A stretch of DNA of 64,000 nt from Scybalocola_A sp900557175 (lineage in GTDB: Bacteria > Bacillota > Clostridia > Lachnospirales > Lachnospiraceae): contig CALADH010000047.1 in assembly GCA_937890745.1 (NCBI GenBank), positions 1 to 64,000 of the forward strand, written 5' to 3'. Both the position numbers and the translations under genes were made by a program. Within the stretch, counting starts at the first letter, position 1. Each line of letters starts with the position of its first letter. Below are positions 52,741-61,636 of this stretch, one piece after another. The notes beneath the pieces are model-generated. The model worked only from the letters and a program-made list of their open reading frames with translations, did no database searches and was not told the DNA's origin.

Positions 52741-53532
52741 ATGGGTGAAGTATTCGTTATTACATCCGGAAAAGGCGGTGTCGGGAAAACGACCACATCG
52801 GCAAATATTGGCGCCGGTCTTGCGAAGCTGGACAAGAAAGTGATTCTTATCGATACAGATATCGGTCTTAGAAACCTTGATGTTGTTATGGGACTTGAAA
52901 ACCGCATTGTCTATCATTTAGTCGATGTGATTGAGGGAAGATGCAGGCTTAAGCAGGCATTAATTCATGACCAGCGTTTCCCGAATCTTTATCTGCTGCC
53001 ATCCGCGCAGACAAAAGATAAAACTGCCGTAACACCAATGCAGATGAAAAAGCTTACAATGCAGCTAAAAGAAGACTATGATTATGTTCTTCTTGACTGT
53101 CCTGCCGGCATAGAGCAGGGATTTTTAAATGCCATTGCCGGTGCTGATAAAGCCATCGTCGTCACGACACCGGAGATTTCCGCTATCCGTGATGCCGACA
53201 GAGTTTCCGGTCTTTTGGCTTATCATGGCATTGATAATGTCTATATGATTGTCAACAGACTGAGGTATGACTTAATCCGCCGCGGTGATATGATGTCCGT
53301 CGAGGATGTTGTCGATATTCTCGGACTTTCGCTGCTTGGCTTTGTCCCGGATGATGAGCAGGTCGTTATCGCAACCAACCACGGTGAGCCGGTCATTGGT
53401 ATGAAGTCTCCGGCCGGACAGGCCTATGCCGACATATGTCTCCGCATTACAGGACGTCAGATTCCATTAACCCCTGCTAAATTAAACCGAGGCCTTTTTC
53501 ATCAGCTTGGCCGTCTTCTTAAAATCAGTTAA
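52741..53532 (+). CDS. minD: Septum site-determining ATPase MinD
   Basis: Membrane-cycling ATPase of 263 residues that positions division. The deviant Walker A is GKGGVGKTTTSANIG near residue 10, switch regions DTDIGLRNLD and LLDCPAGIEQG follow. The C-terminal amphipathic membrane-targeting helix is LFHQLGRLLKIS. Start behind GGAGG. minE follows, but minC, which normally precedes minD and carries the FtsZ inhibitor, is absent; radC is upstream instead. Confidence 0.97.
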   Translation: MGEVFVITSGKGGVGKTTTSANIGAGLAKLDKKVILIDTDIGLRNLDVVMGLENRIVYHLVDVIEGRCRLKQALIHDQRFPNLYLLPSAQTKDKTAVTPMQMKKLTMQLKEDYDYVLLDCPAGIEQGFLNAIAGADKAIVVTTPEISAIRDADRVSGLLAYHGIDNVYMIVNRLRYDLIRRGDMMSVEDVVDILGLSLLGFVPDDEQVVIATNHGEPVIGMKSPAGQAYADICLRITGRQIPLTPAKLNRGLFHQLGRLLKIS

Positions 53533-53543
53533 GGAGGCCGGCG

Positions 53544-53819
53544 ATGATATTTTCCCGTTTATTTAAAAAAAAATCCGGCAATGTCGCCAAAGAGCGTCTT
53601 GCTGCCGTCTTAATTTCGGACAGAGCGCGCTGCGCTCCGGATACACTTGCAAACATTCAGTGTGATATTTCCCACGCACTCGAAAAATATATGGAAATTA
53701 ATCTAAATGCCATAGATTTTAAGATTGTTTCAAAAGAAAAAGAAGTCCCTGTTTTAGTTGTTTACATCCCTTTTAAGGAGATTCTTGAGGAACCGACAAA
53801 GCAGCATCAAAATTTGTAA
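53544..53819 (+). CDS. minE: Cell division topological specificity factor MinE
   Basis: A 91-residue protein that stimulates MinD ATPase and drives oscillation. The N-terminal membrane-binding and anti-MinCD helix (MIFSRLFKKK, then AKERLAAVLISDRARC near 15-31) and the C-terminal dimerisation strands (NAIDFKIVSKEKEVPVLVVYIPF) are intact. Eleven bases after minD, behind AAGGAGG. Confidence 0.93.
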   Translation: MIFSRLFKKKSGNVAKERLAAVLISDRARCAPDTLANIQCDISHALEKYMEINLNAIDFKIVSKEKEVPVLVVYIPFKEILEEPTKQHQNL

Positions 53820-53881
53820 GGCCCATACTTATTGCCGGTGAGTCATATAAATAATTTTTTCGTTAATTATTTATAAATATA

Positions 53882-53910
53882 TTGCAAAACCTCCCAAGAT
53901 TTTGTATATT
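53882..53910 (+). promoter_or_regulatory. Promoter of mgsA
   Basis: TTGCAA (53882-53887), 17-base spacer, TATATT (53905-53910), in a 173-base AT-rich gap. Confidence 0.55.
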
Positions 53911-53992
53911 ATTAATATAGCATTTTTGCAAGAATTATGGGGTAGGTTTATACTAAAAATTTGTTTTACAACAAAACAGGAGGTAGATCATT

Positions 53993-54388
53993 ATGAATAT
54001 TGGCTTAATTGCACATGACAACAAGAAAAAACTCATGCAGAATTTCTGCATTGCCTACAGAGGTATACTTTCAAAAAACGAACTCTATGCCACAGGAACA
54101 ACCGGACGTCTTATTGAAGAAGTCACTAACTTAAATATCCACAAGTTTCTCGCAGGACATCTCGGCGGTGAGCAGCAGCTTTCCGCGCAGATAGAGCATA
54201 ATACGATCGACCTTGTCATCTTCCTGCGTGATCCGATTAATTCCAAATCCCACGAACCGAACGTTCACGAAATTGTCCGCCTTTGTGACTTGCACAACAT
54301 TCCTATCGCAACAAATCTCGCAACTGCGGAGCTCTTAATTAAGGCACTCGACAGAGGGGATCTTGAATGGCGTGAATTTTACAAGTAA
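53993..54388 (+). CDS. mgsA: Methylglyoxal synthase
   Basis: A 131-residue enzyme converting dihydroxyacetone phosphate to methylglyoxal and phosphate, a bypass of lower glycolysis during phosphate stress. Motifs: IALIAHDNKK-like start (GLIAHDNKKK near 4), ATGTTGRLIE near 36-45, SAQI, and the catalytic aspartate in FLRDP near 81. Start behind AGGAGG. Commonly found next to min genes in this lineage. Confidence 0.96.
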   Translation: MNIGLIAHDNKKKLMQNFCIAYRGILSKNELYATGTTGRLIEEVTNLNIHKFLAGHLGGEQQLSAQIEHNTIDLVIFLRDPINSKSHEPNVHEIVRLCDLHNIPIATNLATAELLIKALDRGDLEWREFYK

Positions 54389-54419
54389 TCAAGTATTTTA
54401 GAAAAAGAAAGAAAAGAGC

Positions 54420-55523
54420 ATGAAAAAGAAAATTGTACTTACAGTCTGCACGGCTGCCATATTATTAACCGGCTGCCGTGCAGATTCTGCGATGTTAATT
54501 GAATATTCGGATTTGAACATCCTTAAAAGCTCGGATATTCTTGATCTGACAGCAGCCGAAACAATCACTCCATATTCCGACGGTATCGCTGTCATTACTT
54601 CTGACATTTTAAACGACACAGAACCTGCAGCACCTGTTGAATCCGAAACAACTCAGACAGAAAGTGAGACACAGGCAGCACAGGTACCTCAGACAGAAAC
54701 CGGCGACACAGCCGATGCGTCAAATGATCCGGCAGCTTCAATGCCATCAGACACCGAGCCTTCAAGTGCATTGCCGGGACTTTTAGTCTGTACAACGACT
54801 AATGAGGTTCTCTACAATAATCTTCCGTACAAGGAGGTGGCACCTGCCAGCCTCACAAAGCTTATGACAGCGCTTATTGTTCTTGAGCACGGAAATATGG
54901 ATGATGTTGTCACACTGACCTCTGAAATGAACGCAGACATGATTCCGGGAGCGCAGGTATGCGGCTTTGTGCCCGGCGATTCTGTCACAGTCAAAGAGCT
55001 TTTATACAGTATGCTCGTTTATTCAGGAAATGACGCCGCTAATGCGCTTGCCATTCATGTAGGCGGCAGCGTCTCTGACTTTGTCGCAATGATGAATGCA
55101 GAAGCCAACCGGATCGGCGCTGTCAACACGCATTTTTCAAATCCGAGCGGGCTGGACATTGACAATCATTACTCAAGTGCTTATGATTTATATCTTATAT
55201 TTAATGAATGTCTTAAATACGATGACTTTAAAAGTGCTGTCTGCCAGCCAAGCTATACAAACCATTACACAGCAGCCTCCGGCAATACAGCATCCGTCAC
55301 TTACACTTCAACAAACCTGTATATGAACGGAACGTATTCAAGCCCGGAAGGAATGACAGTCTATGGCGGCAAAACAGGGACAACCGATGCCGCAGGCGCC
55401 TGCCTTATTGCTTATACAGCTGATACCGCAGGCAACACATATATCGCTGTTTCCCTCGGCAACAACGGCAAACCGGAATTGTATTCGCAAATGAATAAAA
55501 TATTAGCAAAATATCAGAAATAG
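54420..55523 (+). CDS. Lipid-anchored D-alanyl-D-alanine carboxypeptidase (S11)
   Basis: A 367-residue penicillin-binding protein of the PBP5 type. The signal peptide ends in the lipobox L-T-G-C19, so it is a lipoprotein. A 60-residue linker rich in Thr, Glu, Ser, Pro and Gln (about 65-125) acts as spacer. Active-site motifs are S144-L-T-K147, S202-G-N204 and K318-T-G. Only 49 residues follow the KTG, so the usual C-terminal beta domain and membrane helix of DacA proteins are missing; anchoring is N-terminal instead. It trims the terminal D-Ala of peptidoglycan stems. The ribosome site is weak (GAAAAGAG). Confidence 0.92.
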   Translation: MKKKIVLTVCTAAILLTGCRADSAMLIEYSDLNILKSSDILDLTAAETITPYSDGIAVITSDILNDTEPAAPVESETTQTESETQAAQVPQTETGDTADASNDPAASMPSDTEPSSALPGLLVCTTTNEVLYNNLPYKEVAPASLTKLMTALIVLEHGNMDDVVTLTSEMNADMIPGAQVCGFVPGDSVTVKELLYSMLVYSGNDAANALAIHVGGSVSDFVAMMNAEANRIGAVNTHFSNPSGLDIDNHYSSAYDLYLIFNECLKYDDFKSAVCQPSYTNHYTAASGNTASVTYTSTNLYMNGTYSSPEGMTVYGGKTGTTDAAGACLIAYTADTAGNTYIAVSLGNNGKPELYSQMNKILAKYQK

Positions 55524-55526
55524 TCA

Positions 55527-55555
55527 TTGAATTTTAGGATAATTTATAATATAAT
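55527..55555 (+). promoter_or_regulatory. Promoter of the small P-loop gene
   Basis: TTGAAT (55527-55532), 17-base spacer, TATAAT (55550-55555), just after the carboxypeptidase stop. Confidence 0.65.
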
Positions 55556-55615
55556 TAGTATATCAATTTGAATTCTATTTTTAGAAAATATATGCAACAT
55601 TAGGAGGAGAGTACA

Positions 55616-56035
55616 ATGATACAAATTATTTCAGGTGTAAAGGGTAAAGGTAAAACAAAATTTCTTATTCAGAAGGTCAATGATGCTGTAAAGACAGCGA
55701 CAGGTAACATCGTTTACCTTGACAAAAACAACAAGCATATGTATGAACTCAGCAACAAAATCCGTTTAATCAACGTCAAGGATTTTCCAATTGACAACTA
55801 CGACAGCTTTTTAGGTTTCATCTGCGGACTTATTTCCCAGGATCATGACCTTCAGGCTATGTATCTCGACAGCTTTTTAAACATTGCATGTGTTTCAGAT
55901 GAGTATATCGGCTATGTACTGACACAGCTTGATAAGATTTCCAAGACATTTGAGACAGATTTTGTATTAAGTATCTCCGAAGACGCACAGAACCTTCCTG
56001 AGGAATTCAGAGAAAACATTATCATTTCACTGTAA
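55616..56035 (+). CDS. Small P-loop NTPase-like protein, function unknown
   Basis: A 139-residue protein beginning with a Walker A-type loop GVKGKGKTKFL near residues 7-17. Later VLSISEDAQNLPE near 116-128 could be a Walker B-like strand. It is too short to be a full PilT or a complete RecA-type ATPase, although relatives are sometimes labelled twitching motility PilT. The rest is helical and lacks membrane segments. Own promoter and terminator; start behind AGGAGG. I do not assign a function. Confidence 0.7.
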   Translation: MIQIISGVKGKGKTKFLIQKVNDAVKTATGNIVYLDKNNKHMYELSNKIRLINVKDFPIDNYDSFLGFICGLISQDHDLQAMYLDSFLNIACVSDEYIGYVLTQLDKISKTFETDFVLSISEDAQNLPEEFRENIIISL

Positions 56036-56066
56036 TCACATTGATAACATCATTTTATTACATTTT

Positions 56067-56100
56067 AGGCGGATATCACAAAGCTGGTATCCGCCTTTTA
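56067..56100 (+). terminator. Terminator after the P-loop gene
   Basis: AGGCGGATA pairs with TATCCGCCT, followed by TTTA; convergent with the DUF378 gene. Confidence 0.85.
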
Positions 56101-56122
56101 ACATCCACAGATTTCCGTTTTC

Positions 56123-56332
56123 TTATTCCTCGTCTGTTTTGAGTTTCCAAAAAAGCACAAGGGAATATACAGCTGCAAGTCCGACGATTGCAAAAATAAT
56201 TCTTGATATCATCGAAGCCGTCCCAAAGCAGTACGTAATGAGATTAAAATTAAAAAATCCTACAAGGCCCCAATTAATACCGCCAATAATAATCAGTATC
56301 AAAGCAGCCACATCTAACCAGTTTCTTTTCAT
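56123..56332 (-). CDS. DUF378 small membrane protein (YuzA-like)
   Basis: A 69-residue membrane protein with two helices (about 8-27 and 40-62). The first contains GGINWGLVGFFNFNL, the diagnostic DUF378 motif. Start behind AGGAGGTCAT on the reverse strand. Function unknown; transcribed alone. Confidence 0.9.
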   Translation of the reverse strand: MKRNWLDVAALILIIIGGINWGLVGFFNFNLITYCFGTASMISRIIFAIVGLAAVYSLVLFWKLKTDEE

Positions 56333-56515
56333 ATTTTATGACCTCCTGTCAGCTCTGATAGAAATATTATCTGCCGTTTTTCTCATCCTATACTTCCATA
56401 TTTTTCTTTAATTTTATACGAAATACTTAAAATTGTCGTTTAGGGGTTTAAATTAATGCAAAAAAAGTATATAATAAACTTTGATTTTGAATCATGTATT
56501 CAATGGAGGTTATTT

Positions 56516-57451
56516 TTGAGTCATTCATTTTATTATAAATATTCCGATTACTTAAAAGCTAAATATAAAGAAAAGGTTTATAAACTGCCTGTTTCCCTGC
56601 CTGTTTCATGCCCCAACCGGATTGACGGCAGCGGCGGCTGTACATTCTGCGCCGGAGCAGGCACCGGTTTTGAAATACTTGAAGATAAGTTGCCGGTAAA
56701 AACACAGCTTTTAAAAAATATGAACTACATCGGCTCAAAATATCATGCAAAAAAGTTTATTGCCTATTTTCAAAATTATACAAACACCTATATGCCGCTG
56801 ACACAGTTTAAAAAGTATATGATCGAAGCAGCTTCTATCGAGCATATCGTTGAGATTTCTATTTCAACACGGCCGGACTGTATCGGCGAGGCTTACCTTG
56901 AATTTCTTGACACACTTTCAAAAGAAACGGGCATTGACATTCATTTTGAACTTGGACTTCAAACAGTCAATTACCATACACTGGATTCTGTCTGCCGCGG
57001 TCACGGCCTTGCAGAATTTATTGACAGTGTTCTGAGAATAAAAAAATATCATTTTACAATAGGCGTCCACATGATACTGAATCTTCCGGGCGATACAATA
57101 AGAGATGCCTTAGAAGGCGCGCGCGTCCTGTCCGCGCTTCCGATTGATGTTGTCAAGCTTCACTCGCTTTATATTGCAAAAGACTCGAAGATGGCCAGTG
57201 ATTATGCCGCCGGACAGATCCATATCTGCGACAAAGCAGAATATTTTTGCCGGCTGAAAATATTTTTAGAAAATCTCCGTCCTGATATTGCCGTTGAACG
57301 TCTGTTTTCAAGGATTCCCGAAAAGGACAGCCTTTTTTGCAATTGGGGAACAAGCTGGTGGAAGCTTTCAGAAGAATTTGAATCTATAATGACAGCTTCC
57401 GGAAGCTGTCAGGGTATTTGCTATAACAATACCAATTATTCAAAATTATAA
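56516..57451 (+). CDS. Radical SAM protein of the YtqA/TIGR01212 family
   Basis: A 311-residue radical S-adenosylmethionine enzyme. The [4Fe-4S] ligands are C32, C42 and C45 in CPNRIDGSGGCTFC, a long first spacing typical of Elp3-like and YtqA proteins. Family motifs ISTRPDCI near 120 and LGLQTVN near 147 follow. Start placed at TTG 56516, seven bases after GGAGG. An ATG at 56456 is unlikely because a TATAAT at 56470-56475 lies downstream of it. Probably modifies a nucleic acid or protein; the substrate is not known. Confidence 0.88.
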   Translation: MSHSFYYKYSDYLKAKYKEKVYKLPVSLPVSCPNRIDGSGGCTFCAGAGTGFEILEDKLPVKTQLLKNMNYIGSKYHAKKFIAYFQNYTNTYMPLTQFKKYMIEAASIEHIVEISISTRPDCIGEAYLEFLDTLSKETGIDIHFELGLQTVNYHTLDSVCRGHGLAEFIDSVLRIKKYHFTIGVHMILNLPGDTIRDALEGARVLSALPIDVVKLHSLYIAKDSKMASDYAAGQIHICDKAEYFCRLKIFLENLRPDIAVERLFSRIPEKDSLFCNWGTSWWKLSEEFESIMTASGSCQGICYNNTNYSKL

Positions 57452-57462
57452 AAGGAGTACTT

Positions 57463-58848
57463 ATGTCTGATAAAAAGAACACAAAAATTACAAAATTCAG
57501 ACGTCCGATGAATATCAACGCCGGAATGATTGTATTTTTTATTATATTCATTTATCTTGTAATTACAGTAATTATCGCGGCGACAAGGCCGCAGATTTCC
57601 ATTACGGAAGTAGAGTCCGGAAGCATTACGGACAACAGTTCATATACCGGTCTTATTTTAAGAGAAGAACAGGTTGTCAATTCACCGGCCGATGGTTACA
57701 TGAATTATTATATCAATAACGGCGAACGCACAGCAAAGGATGAACGTGTATGCATGATTGATACAGCCGGAACATACAGCGGTGCAGCATCGGGGACAGA
57801 TGTTACTTTCTCGCCCCAGGATTACAGCGAGATTTCAAGTATTATTTCCCTTTACTCAAATAATTATTCCGGCAGCCGTTTTTCAGATATTTATTCTTTT
57901 AAATATAACCTTCAAAATGAGGTTACAGAAATTATAAGCCGCCAGCACATCAACAGCGCCGGCTCAGATTCTTCATCCATGACGCAGGTTATCGCACCGG
58001 CAAGCGGAATTGTTTCTTATTCTTACGACGGACTTGAAGGACTGACCGCCGATGACGTGACATCAGATATGTTTAATTATACCAGCTATGAAAAAAAACA
58101 GCTGACTTCCAGTGAACGTATTGATGCCGGCTCACCGGCTTTCCGGCTGACAACAAACAACATATGGTCTGTTGTCATTAAGCTTTCTCCGGAACAGGCC
58201 GCTGCTTTAAGTCAGACGCTGGAAGAAAATAATACAAATGTCAAAGTACGTTTTGTCAAGGATGATATTTCAACATGGGCTACCGGCCGCGTTTTCAGTT
58301 CCGGTGACAATATGTATGCCGAGCTTACAATGACACGGTATATGATCCGCTATGTTTCTGACCGCTATATTGATATTGAACTGACAACAAGCCAGGCTGA
58401 AGGACTTAAAATTCCATCCTCTGCTGTTATCGAAAAAGATTTTTATAAAATTCCTGTAGAATATCTTGTTACCGATGATGCGTCAAACGAACAGGGTTTT
58501 TACAAAACAACTTATACAGACGGCGGCAGCGCCCAGACCGAATTTGTCAAGCCGACAATCTATAAACAAGATGATGCATTTTGCTACGTGGACTTAAGCG
58601 AATTTAGTCTCGGAGATTATATTGGCAAAGGAACTTCCCCGAAAGAGCAGTACCGCATCGGTGCAACTGAAAGCTTAAGCGGTGTTTATAACATCAATCA
58701 GGGCTATGCCGTATTCCGCCTTATTGATGTTCTTTATAAAAATGATGACTACTACATTGTTGATACCGGAACTGCCTATGGCATTGCCCTTTATGACCAT
58801 ATCGTCCTTAATGCATCGGCAGTCACCGAGGATGAAATCATTTATTAG
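57463..58848 (+). CDS. HlyD-like membrane-anchored protein of the sepF cluster
   Basis: A 461-residue protein with one N-terminal membrane helix (about 22-43) and an exported remainder. The segment SGSITDNSSYTGLILREEQVVNSPADGYMNYYINNGERTAKDE near 54-98 is a barrel-sandwich/lipoyl-like hybrid motif as in HlyD adaptors, and a second half (IAPASGIVSYSYDG near 176) completes it. No ABC or MFS partner is adjacent; it heads the ylmE-sepF-ylmH-divIVA run, so it may serve cell-division envelope work rather than export. Start behind AAAGGAG. Confidence 0.75.
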   Translation: MSDKKNTKITKFRRPMNINAGMIVFFIIFIYLVITVIIAATRPQISITEVESGSITDNSSYTGLILREEQVVNSPADGYMNYYINNGERTAKDERVCMIDTAGTYSGAASGTDVTFSPQDYSEISSIISLYSNNYSGSRFSDIYSFKYNLQNEVTEIISRQHINSAGSDSSSMTQVIAPASGIVSYSYDGLEGLTADDVTSDMFNYTSYEKKQLTSSERIDAGSPAFRLTTNNIWSVVIKLSPEQAAALSQTLEENNTNVKVRFVKDDISTWATGRVFSSGDNMYAELTMTRYMIRYVSDRYIDIELTTSQAEGLKIPSSAVIEKDFYKIPVEYLVTDDASNEQGFYKTTYTDGGSAQTEFVKPTIYKQDDAFCYVDLSEFSLGDYIGKGTSPKEQYRIGATESLSGVYNINQGYAVFRLIDVLYKNDDYYIVDTGTAYGIALYDHIVLNASAVTEDEIIY

Positions 58849-58859
58849 GAGATAAGTTT

Positions 58860-59552
58860 ATGATTAAAGAAAATATGACTCAGATTCAGAAACAAATTAG
58901 CGATGTCTGTCATCGCTGCGGGCGCTCGCCCGAAGACGTCACCTTAATTGCTATCAGCAAGACAAAGCCGGCCGAAGCTATTCTTGAAGCGATTGAAGGC
59001 GGGCAGAAAGACTTTGGTGAAAATAAGGTTCAGGAATTATGTGATAAAATTGATGTCATTCCGAACAATGTCCGCTGGCATCTGATCGGGCATCTGCAGA
59101 CAAACAAAGTGAAATATATTGTCGGCAAAACCTTCCTTATCCATTCCGTGGATTCTTTGCGTCTTGCGCAGAAAATACAGGAGGAAGCCGCAAAAAAACA
59201 GGCAGATGTTGATATACTGATTCAGGTCAATGTAGCCAATGAGGCAACAAAATTCGGACTGACCGTTGAGGAAGCCCCAAAAGTTATTGAAGAAATCGCC
59301 AAATTTCCAAATGTGCACATTAAAGGACTGATGACAATTGCACCTTTTTCAGAGACCGGCGAGCAAAACAGACAATTTTTTCGCAAATTAAAACAATTAT
59401 CTGTTGACATAAATGACAAAAACATTGATAATGTTAGTATGAGCGTCTTATCCATGGGCATGTCACACGATTTCGAGACTGCCATCGAGGAAGGTGCAAC
59501 TTATGTGCGCGTAGGCACAAGTATTTTTGGTGAAAGATATTATAACATTTAG
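58860..59552 (+). CDS. ylmE: YggS/PLPBP family PLP homeostasis protein
   Basis: A 230-residue PLP-binding barrel protein that buffers pyridoxal phosphate and affects amino-acid metabolism. The PLP lysine is in LIAISKTKPA near residue 35. FGENKVQELCDK, WHLIGHLQTNKVKYI and LSMGMSHDFETAIEEGATYVRVG are diagnostic. Start behind AGGAG. First of the conserved ylm division cluster. Confidence 0.95.
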   Translation: MIKENMTQIQKQISDVCHRCGRSPEDVTLIAISKTKPAEAILEAIEGGQKDFGENKVQELCDKIDVIPNNVRWHLIGHLQTNKVKYIVGKTFLIHSVDSLRLAQKIQEEAAKKQADVDILIQVNVANEATKFGLTVEEAPKVIEEIAKFPNVHIKGLMTIAPFSETGEQNRQFFRKLKQLSVDINDKNIDNVSMSVLSMGMSHDFETAIEEGATYVRVGTSIFGERYYNI

Positions 59553-59566
59553 AGGAGAGAGTAGTA

Positions 59567-60112
59567 ATGGCAAAGATTTTAAATAAGTTTTTAAATACAA
59601 TGCGTCTTAATGATGATAATTATGATGACGATTACGATGATACATATGATGACGGCTATGATGATGATTATGATGATTACAGTGAGCCTGAACCGGCTTC
59701 AAAATCTAAAGCAGCCGCTTCCTCAGCTCCAAAAGAAAAGTATACAGCAAAAACAACATCTTCGGACAAGAGTAAAATTGTTCCTTTAAAATCAAATGCA
59801 CGCCCGGTTGATGAAGTCTGCGTTGTAAGACCATCTAAATATGAAGATGCACAGGAGATTATCGATATTCTTGCCGCAAGAAAAACCGCTGTTTTAAATC
59901 TTGAAGGTTCTGATTACGAGCTTGCACAGCAGATTATTGATTTTGTTTCCGGCGGATGTTATGCATTAAAAGGTAATTTCAAAAAAGTTACAAATTATAT
60001 TTTTATCATTACACCTGAAGCTGTTGAAATCTCCGGCGATATCGATCTTCAGGCACTTGGTGCATCGCACACATCCGGAACTGCTTCATCCCAGTTTCAG
60101 ATGAAAATCTGA
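59567..60112 (+). CDS. sepF: Cell division protein SepF
   Basis: Membrane-tethering and FtsZ-bundling protein of 181 residues. A short N-terminal amphipathic helix (MAKILNKFLNTMRL) contacts the membrane, an Asp/Tyr-rich linker follows (20-60), and the SepF core domain starts near 75 with VVRPSKYEDAQEIIDILAARKTAVLNLEG. Start behind GAGGAG. Between ylmE and ylmH. Confidence 0.94.
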   Translation: MAKILNKFLNTMRLNDDNYDDDYDDTYDDGYDDDYDDYSEPEPASKSKAAASSAPKEKYTAKTTSSDKSKIVPLKSNARPVDEVCVVRPSKYEDAQEIIDILAARKTAVLNLEGSDYELAQQIIDFVSGGCYALKGNFKKVTNYIFIITPEAVEISGDIDLQALGASHTSGTASSQFQMKI

Positions 60113-60119
60113 TTAAATA

Positions 60120-60872
60120 ATGACTAAAGAAGAACAATTATTAAACCGTCGGCTCGCTGACTTATGCAGACAGGCCTCAGAAAATTATTATTGTACTTTT
60201 TCTGATTTTTTAAATATGAGTGAACAGACACTGTTTTTCAATATAAAAAACAGTCTGCCGCCTGCCCCTTTTGAACTTTGGGGCGGTTATCCCGATGCCG
60301 AACGCCGTATGCTACAGTTTTATCCTGACGGCTTTGACAAAGAAACATTTCCAATCGTATGTATATGTATCCGGCCTGCAAATCCGAAATTTGCCGATGC
60401 ACTGACACACCGTGATTTTCTCGGCGCACTCATTAATTTAGGCATTGACCGAAGTAAACTTGGGGATATTCTTATTGATAACAATACCGCCTATGTCTTT
60501 GCCGTTCGCCAGATTGGCGAATACATTGCCGGACTGCTCACAAAAGTAAAGCATACAAAGGTTGATGCATTTTTATGTGATGTCCCTGAGACAGCCATCA
60601 CGCCGCATTTTAAAACAAAGCAATCCACTGTTGCCTCTATACGGCTTGACAGCCTGATTGCCGTCGCTTTTAACTTGTCGCGCAGTGCAGCTTCTCGCTA
60701 TATTGCATCGCAATCTGCATTCATTAACGGACGCCTTACCGAAAATGCCAGTGCAGTTTTAAAAGACAACGATATCGTTTCAGTCCGCGGTCTTGGCCGC
60801 TTTAAATTTGAAAGTACATCGTTAAAATCAAAGAAAGATAAATTTGTTGTGAAAACACATATTTATATTTAG
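60120..60872 (+). CDS. ylmH: YlmH family S4-domain RNA-binding protein
   Basis: A 250-residue protein with an N-terminal YlmH domain and a C-terminal S4 RNA-binding module (RLDSLIAVAFNLSRSAASRYIASQSAFINGRLTENASAVLKDNDIVSVRGLGRF from about 177). YlmH-type proteins associate with the 50S subunit, and relatives help release stalled nascent peptides. Start ATG lies eight bases after the sepF stop. Confidence 0.92.
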   Translation: MTKEEQLLNRRLADLCRQASENYYCTFSDFLNMSEQTLFFNIKNSLPPAPFELWGGYPDAERRMLQFYPDGFDKETFPIVCICIRPANPKFADALTHRDFLGALINLGIDRSKLGDILIDNNTAYVFAVRQIGEYIAGLLTKVKHTKVDAFLCDVPETAITPHFKTKQSTVASIRLDSLIAVAFNLSRSAASRYIASQSAFINGRLTENASAVLKDNDIVSVRGLGRFKFESTSLKSKKDKFVVKTHIYI

Positions 60873-60883
60873 GAGGTATGACT

Positions 60884-61546
60884 ATGATTACACCGATTGA
60901 TATTCAGGCAAGAAACTTTAAAACAGGTATGGGTTATTCCAAAGCAGATGTTGATGCGTTTTTTCAGACGCTGACAACAGATTTTGAAGCTTTATACAGA
61001 GAGAATCTTGAATTAAAAGATAAGATTAATATTTTAAATGATGGTATTAATCATTATAAAAGTATTGAAAAATCACTGCAAAAAGCGCTTGTCCTTGCTG
61101 AACAGACAGCAGAAGATACCATTTCTTCCGCAAAGGCTAATGCCACAGTCATTGAGCAGGAAGCTGTTTTAAAAGCACAGTCTATCGTTGCCGATGCCAA
61201 AATTGAGCTTGACCATATCCATGCAAAGACAATTGAACTGATCCAGCAATATGAAAAATACCGCGCGCAATATAAATCACTTGCGAAAGCACAGATGGAT
61301 CTGCTTGATACACCGGCTTTTAATATCGAAGTTGCATCGTTGGATGCCTTTACAAAGCTTCAGGAGAATGTTGCCGATAAGGCATCCCAATTAAATATTA
61401 ATACTGTTTTCCAGCAGCCTGAAGAAAAGAAGGAAACACCGGCAGCGGATACAGACGATGATATCGATGAAACCTTTGATACAGATGATATCCAGATTAA
61501 CGACATTGCAAGCATCTTTGACGATGATGCTGACGATGACAAATAA
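60884..61546 (+). CDS. divIVA: DivIVA family septum/pole-localised protein
   Basis: A 220-residue coiled-coil scaffold binding curved membrane. The N-terminal lipid-binding domain is PIDIQARNFKTGMGYSKADVDAFF (3-26) and the coiled coil spans 30-150. The C-terminal 40 residues are strongly acidic (about 12 Asp). Start chosen at ATG 60884 because AGGAGG is seven bases upstream; ATG 60878 would be too close. Confidence 0.93.
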   Translation: MITPIDIQARNFKTGMGYSKADVDAFFQTLTTDFEALYRENLELKDKINILNDGINHYKSIEKSLQKALVLAEQTAEDTISSAKANATVIEQEAVLKAQSIVADAKIELDHIHAKTIELIQQYEKYRAQYKSLAKAQMDLLDTPAFNIEVASLDAFTKLQENVADKASQLNINTVFQQPEEKKETPAADTDDDIDETFDTDDIQINDIASIFDDDADDDK

Positions 61547-61548
61547 AT

Positions 61549-61570
61549 TCAATTTTCTATAGAAAATTGA
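61549..61570 (+). repeat. Perfect 22-base palindrome after divIVA
   Basis: Arms TCAATTTTC and GAAAATTGA around TATA, three bases after the divIVA stop. It could form a hairpin without a T tail, or serve as a dimer-binding site for the aroB promoter region. Confidence 0.6.
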
Positions 61571-61580
61571 GACGTATATT

Positions 61581-61636
61581 GAATGCCCCAAAATCTTTTG
61601 CATACTTTTACTGCCGGGATTTTATGGGGCATTTCA
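61581..61636 (+). terminator. Terminator-like hairpin before aroB
   Basis: AATGCCCCAAAATC (61581 on) pairs with GATTTTATGGGGCATT (two-base bulge) around a long loop, ending near 61633, about 20 bases upstream of aroB. Its T tail is weak. Confidence 0.5.

Noticed and set aside
57463..58848. Naming the HlyD-like protein as an efflux adaptor
   Set aside because: There is no ABC, RND or MFS partner; the conserved neighbours are division genes, so only the fold is claimed.
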